Of a stretch of DNA of 64,000 bases, positions 26,978 through 35,147 are shown piece by piece. The translations under genes and the position numbers were made by a program. This DNA comes from CAZRUA01 sp964603125 (GTDB lineage Bacteria > Bacteroidota > Bacteroidia > B-17B0 > Aurantibacillaceae). The DNA is taken from positions 1 to 64,000 of the forward strand of contig CAZRUA010000004.1 of the NCBI GenBank assembly GCA_964603125.1, given 5' to 3'. The first letter of the stretch is position 1; each line of letters begins with the position of its first letter. The notes below the pieces were generated by a model. The model was not told where the DNA came from. It searched no databases and worked only from the letters and a program-made list of their open reading frames with translations.

Positions 26978-28111
26978 TTAATATTTGAATTTTGAAATGT
27001 CAACACTCATTTTATAAAACGTTCTCCATTTTGCTTTTTCTGCCTCGTTTAATGGAAAAATATCTCCGGCTATACTGCGTGTTGTCGGTTCATATTTTTT
27101 CTGAAACTCATCAGGCAATGTGTAAGTGGCTATATAAAACCTTTTCAAAACCCCTTCACTTTTTGTACCATCGGGGAAAGTTATAGTAAATATATCACCT
27201 TCTTTAAAATGGTTAATGTCTTCTTGTTCAAAAAATGCTTTTATATAAGCAGGATGATCTTTATGCAGTGTTAAAATATCCTCAGTTTTTAATGCAGTTT
27301 CATATGAATGCACGTATATCCGGGTGATAATGCCGTCAATAGGTGCTTTGAAATATCTAAGTTCACTTAAAAGCTCATCACTAAAAGTAATTTTTTGTTT
27401 TTTCATGTACTCAATAAGACCATTGATATTTCCTCCTTTTGAGTTGAGTTTAATGTCGTTTACTGAAGTTGACTTCTGCTCTTCAAATGGTTTTAAAGTT
27501 GCTAATAATGAACTCAACTCTCCGTTTTCACTTTGTAGTTTTAAGTTATCACTTTTAAGTTTCATTATTTCCGTTTGAACATAGTCTAACCTTTGTTTTG
27601 GTAATACATCTAAAATAACTTCGTTTGTTAATCTTTTCAGCTCATCTTCATATGATTTTATTAAGCTTGAGTTCTGTTTTATTTTAACAGCATTTAAAGC
27701 CATGTTCTTTTTAATATTGTATGATTCTTTCAGCCACCAATAATCTTTTCCTCCAACAGAATTAACGCCACCTACTGTTAAAGCTGTAGCTCCTGAACCA
27801 TTTATATCTTGATCTAAATCTAATGCATATGAGAATAAAGTATCACCAGCCAAAACGCTATCTCCTTCGGCGATATTCATTTGATTAATACGAGCATCAT
27901 CGGTTAATCTAATTCTTGTGCTTTCAATAATAACTTGTCCAAAAGCATGCACCATTACCGATTTATTAATAAAATAGTAAAGTAAAAAAACTAAGAATAG
28001 AATTAGCATAGCAAGGTAAACCAAGCGATCCCAATTTCGGCGCTTCTTAATTTTCTTTTCGTTGGTTATACGAATTAGAGATTTATTTCTTTGAAAGTTT
28101 ATACTTTTCAT
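26978..28111 (-). CDS. HlyD-type periplasmic adaptor protein
   Basis: A 377-residue membrane-fusion protein. It has a basic cytoplasmic N-terminus, one membrane helix (about 30-48), a first half-lipoyl segment (VMVHAFGQVIIES then INQMNIAEGDSVLAGDTLF), a coiled-coil hairpin (about 130-215), a second lipoyl half (FKAPIDGIITRIYVHSYETALKTEDILTL) and a beta-barrel segment. Such adaptors join an inner-membrane pump or synthase to a TolC channel. Its ATG overlaps the TolC-fusion stop by one base and no ABC or MFS pump gene is adjacent, so the partner is probably the synthase at 24135. Confidence 0.85.
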   Translation of the reverse strand: MKSINFQRNKSLIRITNEKKIKKRRNWDRLVYLAMLILFLVFLLYYFINKSVMVHAFGQVIIESTRIRLTDDARINQMNIAEGDSVLAGDTLFSYALDLDQDINGSGATALTVGGVNSVGGKDYWWLKESYNIKKNMALNAVKIKQNSSLIKSYEDELKRLTNEVILDVLPKQRLDYVQTEIMKLKSDNLKLQSENGELSSLLATLKPFEEQKSTSVNDIKLNSKGGNINGLIEYMKKQKITFSDELLSELRYFKAPIDGIITRIYVHSYETALKTEDILTLHKDHPAYIKAFFEQEDINHFKEGDIFTITFPDGTKSEGVLKRFYIATYTLPDEFQKKYEPTTRSIAGDIFPLNEAEKAKWRTFYKMSVDISKFKY

Positions 28112-30216
28112 TATTTATCCTTTACCTGTATGCTTTTTTTGTCAAGTTCTATCAACCCTTCTATATCATGGTAAGCCACATTTTTAATTTTTAGTTTTAA
28201 AAAATGTTCATCCATTTTTAATCTTGTTTCAAAGTCCTTTGTTCTTAAAGCTAAAACAACTTTGTTCGAATCTAAATTAATCTCTTCTTCAATTTTGCGT
28301 TTAATATAGTCTTCATCAATGTTTTCGTAAGCCATCAAGTAAACTCGATTTGAAAATTTAAAAATTTCTTTTAAAACAGAGTCGGGATAGTTAAGTGGAA
28401 TAGATACACTTAGTTGTAAATTATTTTTTTTGCAGAATGTTGAAGTTGTTTTTAGTAACTCAATATATTTGTTAAAGTAGCTTTCTTTGTTTTGTTTAAA
28501 ATCATCAAAAGTATGCGGTTCAATATCTAAATGTATTTCGCGGACAATATGCGGTGTTATATTTGATTTTAATGTATCTAAGAAAGATTGTATGCCTCCA
28601 TGAATTAGCTTATTGTTGCCAATCATTAGAGTTATTTTTTTTGTATAGTTTTTTGAAATAAATTCATTTAATGTTTGAATGTATTCTTTATCGTATTTGT
28701 AAGATAAAATAATGTCATTAAAATTATTTAAGTCACAGTATTCGGCAATCATATCTAAATTGTTTTTATTTAGTGATTTGCTCCAAATATAAATGGCTCT
28801 TGTGTTAGGCAGTATAAAGCTCGTGTCTTTCACATCGTTTTGTATTGTTACCGGGAAAGTAAATTCTTGAATTTCTGTATTAGGTAATTTTTCTTTTATA
28901 TTAAGTAGGATTTTATACATATCTTGGTGTAAGTCCAACAACTCAATGGTATTGCTCCAGTAGTCGTCTAATAAAAATAAAGCGCGATTTGGATTAAATT
29001 CTATATCGGAGAATTCTTTCTTTACCTGTTCGGTTCTAATAAACTCTGCAAGTGCATTTCTTTTTTCTAGTAAATTAAAGTACTTTTTAAGTTTATATCT
29101 ATACTCGTAATAATAATTCAGCATTAAGAACTCAGTGCCGTTTTCACTTATTGTATTTTGTTGTTGTGCTTCTAATTTTTTATTCACTAAATAAAGTTCT
29201 CTTTTTTCTTTACTATTAAAAGTTAATGGTACATTAAAGTTTAATCCAAAAGAAACAAAGCTTCTATTTGCAGCGCTTTGGGCATAAACATCATAAAAAT
29301 TATAACGAGTATATGTTTTTAATCCAATTTGTCGAATAAATTGCGATTCGTATTTTGCATTGTCATAAACATGTTGTGGTAAAATACTGTCGGCGGTTGT
29401 ATGAGAAAGGGAGTTGACACTTAAGATAAGTTGTTCAAACTTTATATCTAGTAAGGGTAATTCTAAGTTTTCATCTTTTACTATTTCAAGTTTTTCGGCG
29501 TTGTTACTAAATGACTCGTATAACTCAAATTGGCCATTAATATCTGTTTTGTGCTGAACAGCCTTTAAATAGTCGTCTTTGGTTAGTTGTTTAAAAGCCC
29601 AAAGTTTTTCATCTACTTCCAATTGTTTTTTATTCAATTCCTTTCTCTTATTTAATACTTCAATTTTTTTTGTATTAAAATGCGCGACTACTTGTTCACT
29701 TTTGATTAAAAATGCTCTATTATTTTTCTCTAATTGTGGTTTAGATTTTAAATAATCATATTCAGATTTAAGCATTTTAATTTTTGTTCTATTATCAAAA
29801 AAGCCTCCATGTAAAATGTCCCACTCCAAACCAACTAAAGCTCTTTGTCTAAAAGCTATAATATCGTCTTGGTCTGCAAACGGAGGGCGTAAATTAAATT
29901 GATATCCTCCAGTTAAACTTAAACCAACATCTTTTTTGTAAATATTTTGCTGAAGAATATTTCGTGTTAACAGTAAATTGTTTTTTTTGTTCAATTGCTG
30001 CAAACTGTTTTGTGTATTAATATTGGTTGGTTTGTTATTTTTTAATTGCAAAAGGTTATCGAAAGTTGTTTTGCTATAATTATCCCAAATTTTTGATAAG
30101 TCATTTATATAAACCGAAACAGTTGAATCAACTTTACTATTTGGTTGAGCAAACAATAAGTTAACACCGCATAAAAAATGCAGCAAAAATAATGTATGTA
30201 AAACTTTAGTTTTCAA
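28111..30216 (-). CDS. TolC-type outer-membrane protein fused to a glycoside-hydrolase-like TIM barrel
   Basis: A 701-residue exported protein. About residues 40-440 form a TolC/OEP-like domain: long coiled coils, an SLTGGYQFNLRPPF strand, and a central repeat boundary at RQIGLKTYTRYNFYD. About 455-701 is an alpha/beta barrel with HLDIEPH (562-568), VSIPLNYP, RVYLMAYE (626-631) and AYHDIEG, which recalls GH18/PgaB-like sugar-processing folds. No family was confidently named. The start is TTG 30216, which gives a clean signal peptide ending LFAQ. The longer TTG at 30243 lies upstream of the -7 box at 30233-30240 and so before the probable transcript start. First gene of the synthase unit. The fusion is unusual. 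Confidence 0.8.
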   Translation of the reverse strand: MKTKVLHTLFLLHFLCGVNLLFAQPNSKVDSTVSVYINDLSKIWDNYSKTTFDNLLQLKNNKPTNINTQNSLQQLNKKNNLLLTRNILQQNIYKKDVGLSLTGGYQFNLRPPFADQDDIIAFRQRALVGLEWDILHGGFFDNRTKIKMLKSEYDYLKSKPQLEKNNRAFLIKSEQVVAHFNTKKIEVLNKRKELNKKQLEVDEKLWAFKQLTKDDYLKAVQHKTDINGQFELYESFSNNAEKLEIVKDENLELPLLDIKFEQLILSVNSLSHTTADSILPQHVYDNAKYESQFIRQIGLKTYTRYNFYDVYAQSAANRSFVSFGLNFNVPLTFNSKEKRELYLVNKKLEAQQQNTISENGTEFLMLNYYYEYRYKLKKYFNLLEKRNALAEFIRTEQVKKEFSDIEFNPNRALFLLDDYWSNTIELLDLHQDMYKILLNIKEKLPNTEIQEFTFPVTIQNDVKDTSFILPNTRAIYIWSKSLNKNNLDMIAEYCDLNNFNDIILSYKYDKEYIQTLNEFISKNYTKKITLMIGNNKLIHGGIQSFLDTLKSNITPHIVREIHLDIEPHTFDDFKQNKESYFNKYIELLKTTSTFCKKNNLQLSVSIPLNYPDSVLKEIFKFSNRVYLMAYENIDEDYIKRKIEEEINLDSNKVVLALRTKDFETRLKMDEHFLKLKIKNVAYHDIEGLIELDKKSIQVKDK

Positions 30217-30225
30217 GAAAAATAA

Positions 30226-30284
30226 CAGCCGGCAAAGGTACAAAAACTTAATTTAATCGAAGGTTTTTTAAGGTTTGTCGGCTG
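30226..30284. repeat. Imperfect inverted repeat at the synthase-operon promoter
   Basis: Arms CAGCCGGCAAA (30226-30236) and TTTGTCGGCTG (30274-30284) match at 10 of 11 positions across a 37-bp gap. The left arm overlaps the -7 box on the - strand, so it could be a paired operator. Confidence 0.4.
30233..30240 (-). promoter_or_regulatory. -7 promoter box for the polysaccharide-export operon
   Basis: Read on the - strand this is TACCTTTG, a perfect TAnnTTTG box. It is 16 nt before the TTG start at 30216 and rules out the longer upstream start. Confidence 0.5.
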
Positions 30285-30503
30285 GTAAAAAGATGTTCGG
30301 CCATTATTGAAGTAATTGAGGGGAGTTTCTTGTCTAAATCACTCATACTGATTATTTTATTAATTTTAAATTATTGTAAATCAATTAGTTGCGAAATGAA
30401 GATTCAGTTACAAAATGTCGATAATAACTGGCTAATTGTCGAGTTTAAGTTTTTATTGCAATCTACTCATGGTTAAACCTTATTAAGCCAGTTTATTTTG
30501 TGA

Positions 30504-30511
30504 TATATTTG
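30504..30511 (+). promoter_or_regulatory. -7 promoter box for the GH16 gene
   Basis: TATATTTG, perfect TAnnTTTG, ends only 7 nt before the ATG at 30519, so the mRNA would be leaderless or nearly so. The rest of the 30244-30518 spacer shows no gene. Confidence 0.45.
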
Positions 30512-30518
30512 TCTCATT

Positions 30519-31745
30519 ATGATGAAAAAAATAGTAATTCTTTTGGTATTAGTAATCTGGAACTTTAGTTTAAAAAGTCAGATAACATGGTTTATTAATA
30601 AAGATAGCGTTATAACTTATTATTATCATGATGGTGATGAGTTTGAAGGTGACAAATTAAATACGGATAAATGGTATCATAGTTATGGTTGGGGAAGAAG
30701 TATTTATTTGCAAAGAGAGCAACAATACTATACAGAAGGTAAAAACTCTTACGTGAAAGATGGGCATTTAACTTTATTTGCGCAAAAAGAAAAAGTAGTT
30801 GAGAAAGTAATTGATTGGCTGCCCGAAACGGATAGTATTAAGGGACATCGTGGTATTATGGCTTTAAATAAACGCGAGTTTAAATACACGGCTGGAATGA
30901 TTCAACATAAGAAGCATTTTAAATATGGCTATTATGAAATTAAATTTAAGTTAACAGACACAGCTGGCTATTGGCCTGCCTTTTGGCTTTATGGAGGAAC
31001 ACCGAATGAGGAAATAGATTGGATGGAGTTAAAAACGGAAAGAAAGAACTCAAATAGGGTTGGCAGAGGCATATCTGATCCTAAGTTGAACAAAAAGAGA
31101 AAGGGAATTGTAATGAGAAATTGGGGTGGACATGTTTACTTTAAAGGTGATTTAACAAAGGAATGGAATGTGGTAGCAGGAGAATGGACACCAGAGTATC
31201 TTAAATATTATTTGAATGGTGAGTGTGTAGCTTATTCCAAAATACCAATGAATTTAGAAAAAAGTTTGGTGGCAAATATAGCGGTGCCATCCAATAATGG
31301 GCCATTTAATCCTGGGCCAGATACGAATTTGGTGGGACGAAATAATTTCGAGATTGATTACATAAGAGTTTGGACAAGGAACCCGGATTCGGCGCATGTT
31401 TTTAATGAGTTGCAGCAATTCAGTTACAAAGATACTATTGCAAAAACTAAACTAAAATCAAAAACTAGGTTTTTATACGACACCAGAGAAGTGCACAAAA
31501 ATGAAGGTATAGTAGCTTCGTTTTTGCCTTGCGGAGAAGGTGAGTATGTATTGCAAGTTTTAGGTCCAGAAATTCCAAAAAAATCAACGTACTCTATTAT
31601 AATTGATGGTAAAACCACTGTTCTTAAAAAGATACTACAGTATGGTGATGTAAAAATCGATTTAAAAAATTATGTTGAAAGCCAAGTTACTTTGGTTATC
31701 GATGCTGGTTATAAACAAATAGTTTATAATATTCCGAGGAAGTAA
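30519..31745 (+). CDS. Secreted GH16-family glycoside hydrolase
   Basis: A 408-residue exported enzyme with a hydrophobic signal (about 3-19; start at 30519 or the second ATG at 30522). About 35-290 is the GH16 jelly roll: DGDEFEGDKLNTDKW, the product-side GYYEIKFKL and YWPAFWLYGG strands, and the catalytic motif EIDWME, with nucleophile E165, D167 and acid/base E170 all kept. The closing strand NFEIDYIRVW is typical. About 310-408 is an extra beta domain of unknown role. GH16 enzymes cleave beta-1,3/1,4 glucans and galactans. It is divergent from the polysaccharide-export unit, so trimming or releasing that product is plausible but unproven. Confidence 0.88.
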   Translation: MMKKIVILLVLVIWNFSLKSQITWFINKDSVITYYYHDGDEFEGDKLNTDKWYHSYGWGRSIYLQREQQYYTEGKNSYVKDGHLTLFAQKEKVVEKVIDWLPETDSIKGHRGIMALNKREFKYTAGMIQHKKHFKYGYYEIKFKLTDTAGYWPAFWLYGGTPNEEIDWMELKTERKNSNRVGRGISDPKLNKKRKGIVMRNWGGHVYFKGDLTKEWNVVAGEWTPEYLKYYLNGECVAYSKIPMNLEKSLVANIAVPSNNGPFNPGPDTNLVGRNNFEIDYIRVWTRNPDSAHVFNELQQFSYKDTIAKTKLKSKTRFLYDTREVHKNEGIVASFLPCGEGEYVLQVLGPEIPKKSTYSIIIDGKTTVLKKILQYGDVKIDLKNYVESQVTLVIDAGYKQIVYNIPRK

Positions 31746-31749
31746 AAGT

Positions 31750-33186
31750 TTAATTACGTTTTTTATATAAAAAATATTTTTTCACTTTTAAATTTACTAG
31801 AGAGTATTCTTTCAATAAAATAGTATCGCTTTTATTTTCTTCAGTTATTACAAGGTAATCGCTTTTATAAGGTTTGTAAGGGTTTAACGAAATGTTTTTG
31901 TATCTAGCGAAATAACTATGTAAACCCCAGTTTTCGAAAAGATTAGAAGGTATATCTATTGTTATTCCTTCTGGTAATACTTCAACTATAGCTTTAGGAT
32001 CATTTATTTTATTTTCATCACGATTAATTTTATCTGAAAAGTAAAAGCAGGAAATAACACCAACTAATAAAAGCATAAAACTAAATACTTTGAAAACAAG
32101 TATCGATTTGGATTTAAAGAAATTATCGGTCATTACTTCTGTCAAGTTATTATAAACCAAAGATGAAAAACCTATGGCAAAAAACGGTAAAGCAATTATT
32201 AAGTAAAAGCCGCTTTGTTTTAAACTAACCATAAATGGTAGCACGCCTGTAAAGGCAAATAAAATAAATAATAGTGCAGTCTTTCTATCTTGTTTGGAAA
32301 TTGCGATTTGTATTTTTTTTACTTTTAATGTTAGCCAAAATAAAACAAGTAAAATAAAGGTGGGAATCAATTCTTGAACTAATCTCCATAAAATGGAGAA
32401 ACGTGAATCAACAGTTACAAATTTATTCAAAGAATTACCTAGTTGTAAATGAAAGTAAGTAGTAACACTTGCTTTAACAGAATCATTAATCATTACCATT
32501 AATAAAATTGGAGCTATTGTGAAGAAAACAATACCTAGGCTTTCTAATATCATACTTAAGAAACTGTTTTTTCGATACACTAACCAATAGAGAAAGGGGA
32601 ATGTCCAAGGGAATAGGGCTACTGGACCTTTGGTTAAGCAAGCCATTGTTAAAGATAAACCACACAAAACAATAAAGTATTTCTTTGTGGATGTTTTATA
32701 GTGTAAATAAAACAGTATGGATAAATTTATAAAAATGCAAAGTGTGTTTTCAAGAACGTTATTGGTTGCAGCCCAAGTAACAAGTGGTATCGATATCCAA
32801 AAAAGTAAGGGAAGCCAAGTTTTATTATTATTTAGCTGTTTCCATATTTTAACTATTACAATAGCGCTAAGTAGAAAAGTAAATATGGAATATAATTTAT
32901 CTATAAATAAATGGTCGCCGAACAATTTGTAGAAAACACTTTGTAAGGCCATTGCTAAAGGAGGGTGGCTATGAAAATGAGGGTCGAGGATTTCAGTATA
33001 ATGTCTATCCCATATGGTTCCATTACCATTGGCTAAATTTCGGGCAATTGTAGAGTAAACAACCCCATCTAAAAACATTCCTTGCGATAAGAAATAAGGA
33101 CTAATTAAAATAAGGAATATGGCTACAATAAAAATGTAGAATGGAAGTTTTTCTTTTAAAGCTTCTTTAGAATTATTTACATTCAT
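31750..33186 (-). CDS. GT39/ArnT-like membrane glycosyltransferase
   Basis: A 478-residue polytopic protein with about ten helices. After helix 1 comes LDGVVYSTIARNLANGNGT and then HFHSHPPLAMALQSVFYKLFGD, the first-loop pattern of dolichyl/undecaprenyl-phosphate-sugar-dependent transferases (PMT, ArnT). The catalytic acidic residue of the loop would be the Asp of LDG. The C-terminal roughly 90 residues form a soluble domain. It is convergent with the GH16 gene (4 bp apart). It could glycosylate lipid A, protein or the nearby polysaccharide; the target is unknown. Confidence 0.75.
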   Translation of the reverse strand: MNVNNSKEALKEKLPFYIFIVAIFLILISPYFLSQGMFLDGVVYSTIARNLANGNGTIWDRHYTEILDPHFHSHPPLAMALQSVFYKLFGDHLFIDKLYSIFTFLLSAIVIVKIWKQLNNNKTWLPLLFWISIPLVTWAATNNVLENTLCIFINLSILFYLHYKTSTKKYFIVLCGLSLTMACLTKGPVALFPWTFPFLYWLVYRKNSFLSMILESLGIVFFTIAPILLMVMINDSVKASVTTYFHLQLGNSLNKFVTVDSRFSILWRLVQELIPTFILLVLFWLTLKVKKIQIAISKQDRKTALLFILFAFTGVLPFMVSLKQSGFYLIIALPFFAIGFSSLVYNNLTEVMTDNFFKSKSILVFKVFSFMLLLVGVISCFYFSDKINRDENKINDPKAIVEVLPEGITIDIPSNLFENWGLHSYFARYKNISLNPYKPYKSDYLVITEENKSDTILLKEYSLVNLKVKKYFLYKKRN

Positions 33187-33287
33187 ATTTGTTTAAAAGT
33201 ATAGATAGAAGCTTAAAATGATCTTAATAAAAACGCAAACAATCGTAGTTTTTTCTTTGAACTTTTGATGTTAGTTAAGGAATTAGG

Positions 33288-34592
33288 TTACTTAATTCCA
33301 AACTTAATTTTATATCTGTTATAAAGTTCCTGTTGCTCATTTGTGAGTTGCAAACTTTTACCATTGATATACGCCAAAATAATATTATTTGTTCTAATAT
33401 CTAGTGCATCACCCTCACTCACAATAAATGAAGCGTCTTTTCCAACTTCAACAGTTCCAAGGTTATTTAGGCCTAAAATTTTTGCAGTGCTCGAAGTAAT
33501 ACTTGCAAGGGCTTGCTCCTTGGTTAAGCCATAAGCTACAGTTGTTCCAGCTAAAAATGGAAGGTTACGAGTATTCATTCCTTCCATATCACCTTCGTTT
33601 TGCAGGCAAAATTCAACAGAATCTTTTTGTAATAAATAAGCTAATTTGTAAGGTAAATCAATATCGTCATGTTCATAGCCAGGTAAGTCATGAACTCTAT
33701 TTATCATTACTGCAATTTTATTTTCACGCAAAAATGAAGTTGTTTTATAACTTTCTTTTGCGCCTACTAACACAATTTTTGTAGATGTATATTCTTTAGC
33801 GAAATTAATAGATGCAACTATATCTTTCACAAAGTCAACATGAATGAATAATGTTTTTTTACCTTCAAACAAACCACGCATTGCTTCAAAAGCAAGGTTT
33901 TTCTCAGTAATATCTTTAGTTAATGAATAAGCTTTTGCATCAGCAAAATATTTTTTTAATTCGTTTAATTGATCTTCAAAGTCTGGATTAGGTTTACCAT
34001 TTCTTCTATTCATTAATCTAGGAAAGTTCAAATGAATACCGTCATCCGTTTTTACAACGGCGTCTTCCCAGTTCCATCCATCCAAAGCCATAACTGAAGA
34101 AGTTCCTGATATTACTCCACCTTTTGGAGTTACTTGTGCAAATAAAACTCCATTTGTTCTAACTGTTGGAGTAACTTTACTATCTGTGTTATAAGAAATT
34201 AAAGCGCGCACATTTGGGTTATAGGCACCAACTTCATCAAAATCATTCGTTGCTCTTACAGCATCTATTTCATTTAAACCAAGTGTTGAGTTTGGCGCTA
34301 TAAAACCAGGGTATAAATGTTTTCCTACTAAGCTGATCGTGGTGTCGTATGCACCCGCGCTTAGTCTGGTTAAAGTAGCGTCGGCAACTAAATCAATTTT
34401 ACCATTTTTGAAGCCAACTAAAGCATTTTCTATTACTTTGCCGTTACCAGTATGAACGGTTACATTACTTAGTAATATACTTTTTGTTTGCATTTTAGCA
34501 GGTGTTGGTTGTTGTGCATTTAAGTTAATGCTAAATGCAAATAAGCAGCCTGTAATAAGGCATTTATACTGTTTAAGAATAGTTGTACGCAT
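33288..34592 (-). CDS. Exported amidohydrolase-fold protein lacking the canonical metal site
   Basis: A 434-residue protein with a signal peptide ending LNAQ. It follows the imidazolonepropionase-like amidohydrolase layout: an N-terminal beta sandwich (VTVHTGNGKVIENALVGFKNGKI), then LYPGFIAP, and a C-terminal LGTVEVGKDASFIV-x-x-GDAL-D. The metal-binding H-x-H that should follow PGF is replaced (PGFIAPNSTLGL). A single His remains in LFIHVD, and no S-D metal aspartate is visible near the end. It is probably catalytically altered or inactive. Relatives of this type often occur in Bacteroidota as tandem pairs with an active copy; no partner is seen here. The -7 box at 34608-34615 is its promoter. 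Confidence 0.75.
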   Translation of the reverse strand: MRTTILKQYKCLITGCLFAFSINLNAQQPTPAKMQTKSILLSNVTVHTGNGKVIENALVGFKNGKIDLVADATLTRLSAGAYDTTISLVGKHLYPGFIAPNSTLGLNEIDAVRATNDFDEVGAYNPNVRALISYNTDSKVTPTVRTNGVLFAQVTPKGGVISGTSSVMALDGWNWEDAVVKTDDGIHLNFPRLMNRRNGKPNPDFEDQLNELKKYFADAKAYSLTKDITEKNLAFEAMRGLFEGKKTLFIHVDFVKDIVASINFAKEYTSTKIVLVGAKESYKTTSFLRENKIAVMINRVHDLPGYEHDDIDLPYKLAYLLQKDSVEFCLQNEGDMEGMNTRNLPFLAGTTVAYGLTKEQALASITSSTAKILGLNNLGTVEVGKDASFIVSEGDALDIRTNNIILAYINGKSLQLTNEQQELYNRYKIKFGIK

Positions 34593-34607
34593 ATTTTAAA
34601 TATTAAC

Positions 34608-34615
34608 CAAATATA
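34608..34615 (-). promoter_or_regulatory. -7 promoter box for the amidohydrolase-like gene
   Basis: On the - strand this is TATATTTG, perfect TAnnTTTG, 15 nt before the ATG at 34592. Confidence 0.45.
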
Positions 34616-34671
34616 ATAAGTTTTTGCTAAGGTTTACCTTAAAATCAAGGATTAAATGAAGTAATTCGTCA

Positions 34672-35001
34672 TTAATTTTGTGGTAATAGGGTTTGTTTTT
34701 TCTTCTTTGCCGACTTTGATATTGTATTAAATCAGGACATAAATTCATCCAGTATTCAATTCCTTTTTTAGTTTCATAGCATCATAACTAACAAAAACAT
34801 ATCCCTTCATTCGTTTGCTTATAAAATCCATACCTCTGCAGCCATAGATTTAAGTATAATTTCGTTTAGTATTGGGTTAATTCTAAGCATTATTTCTTCT
34901 CTCACAATACCAATACATCTGTTATTGTTTATCATAATATATGCACGGAGCATGTATTTTTCTTCTATATATTAGAAGTAAGTTATAGATGCTCTGATTC
35001 T
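34672..35001 (-). pseudogene. Decayed TfoX/Sxy N-terminal-domain gene
   Basis: On the - strand, pieces of one protein can be read in changing frames: RIRASITYF, a stop, then YIEEKYMLRAYIMINNNRC, then IGIVREEIMLRINP; a frame change to RGMDFISKRMKGYVF and KLKKELN; another to YWMNL; and another to FNTISKSAKKKK ending at a TAA (34672-34674). These align in order with the TfoX/Sxy N-terminal domain (EEKKMFGG...NGKMC, GIVKDELMxRIDP, MDFTGRPMKGYVFV, KKELEYWxxLALxFN). One nonsense and at least three frameshifts make it non-functional. It explains most of the 555-bp gap 34593-35147; the remaining 35002-35147 holds only the promoter region of the TonB receptor. Confidence 0.8.
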
Positions 35002-35116
35002 ACTTAAAACATTTCAGTAAATGCGATTCTTTTATAAGGATAATATAGTTTTACAATTCAACCATCAAAAACTACAATTCAATGGTTTTTGTATTCAGTA
35101 CCTCTTTTTTTGATTC

Positions 35117-35124
35117 TAATATTG
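35117..35124 (+). promoter_or_regulatory. Probable -7 box for the TonB receptor operon
   Basis: TAATATTG matches TAnnTTTG at 7 of 8 positions. A TTG at 35089-35091 lies 25 bp upstream, slightly wide for a -33 element. The ATG follows at 35148. Confidence 0.3.
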
Positions 35125-35147
35125 CAGTATAAATTAATTATCAAGCT

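Noticed and set aside
30244..30518. Possible small RNA or ORF between the divergent export operon and the GH16 gene
   Set aside because: Only promoter elements and the inverted repeat were visible; no terminator or coding frame.
34593..35147. Possible transposase remnant in the 555-bp gap
   Set aside because: No transposase motifs or terminal inverted repeats were found; the fragments fit a TfoX/Sxy domain instead.
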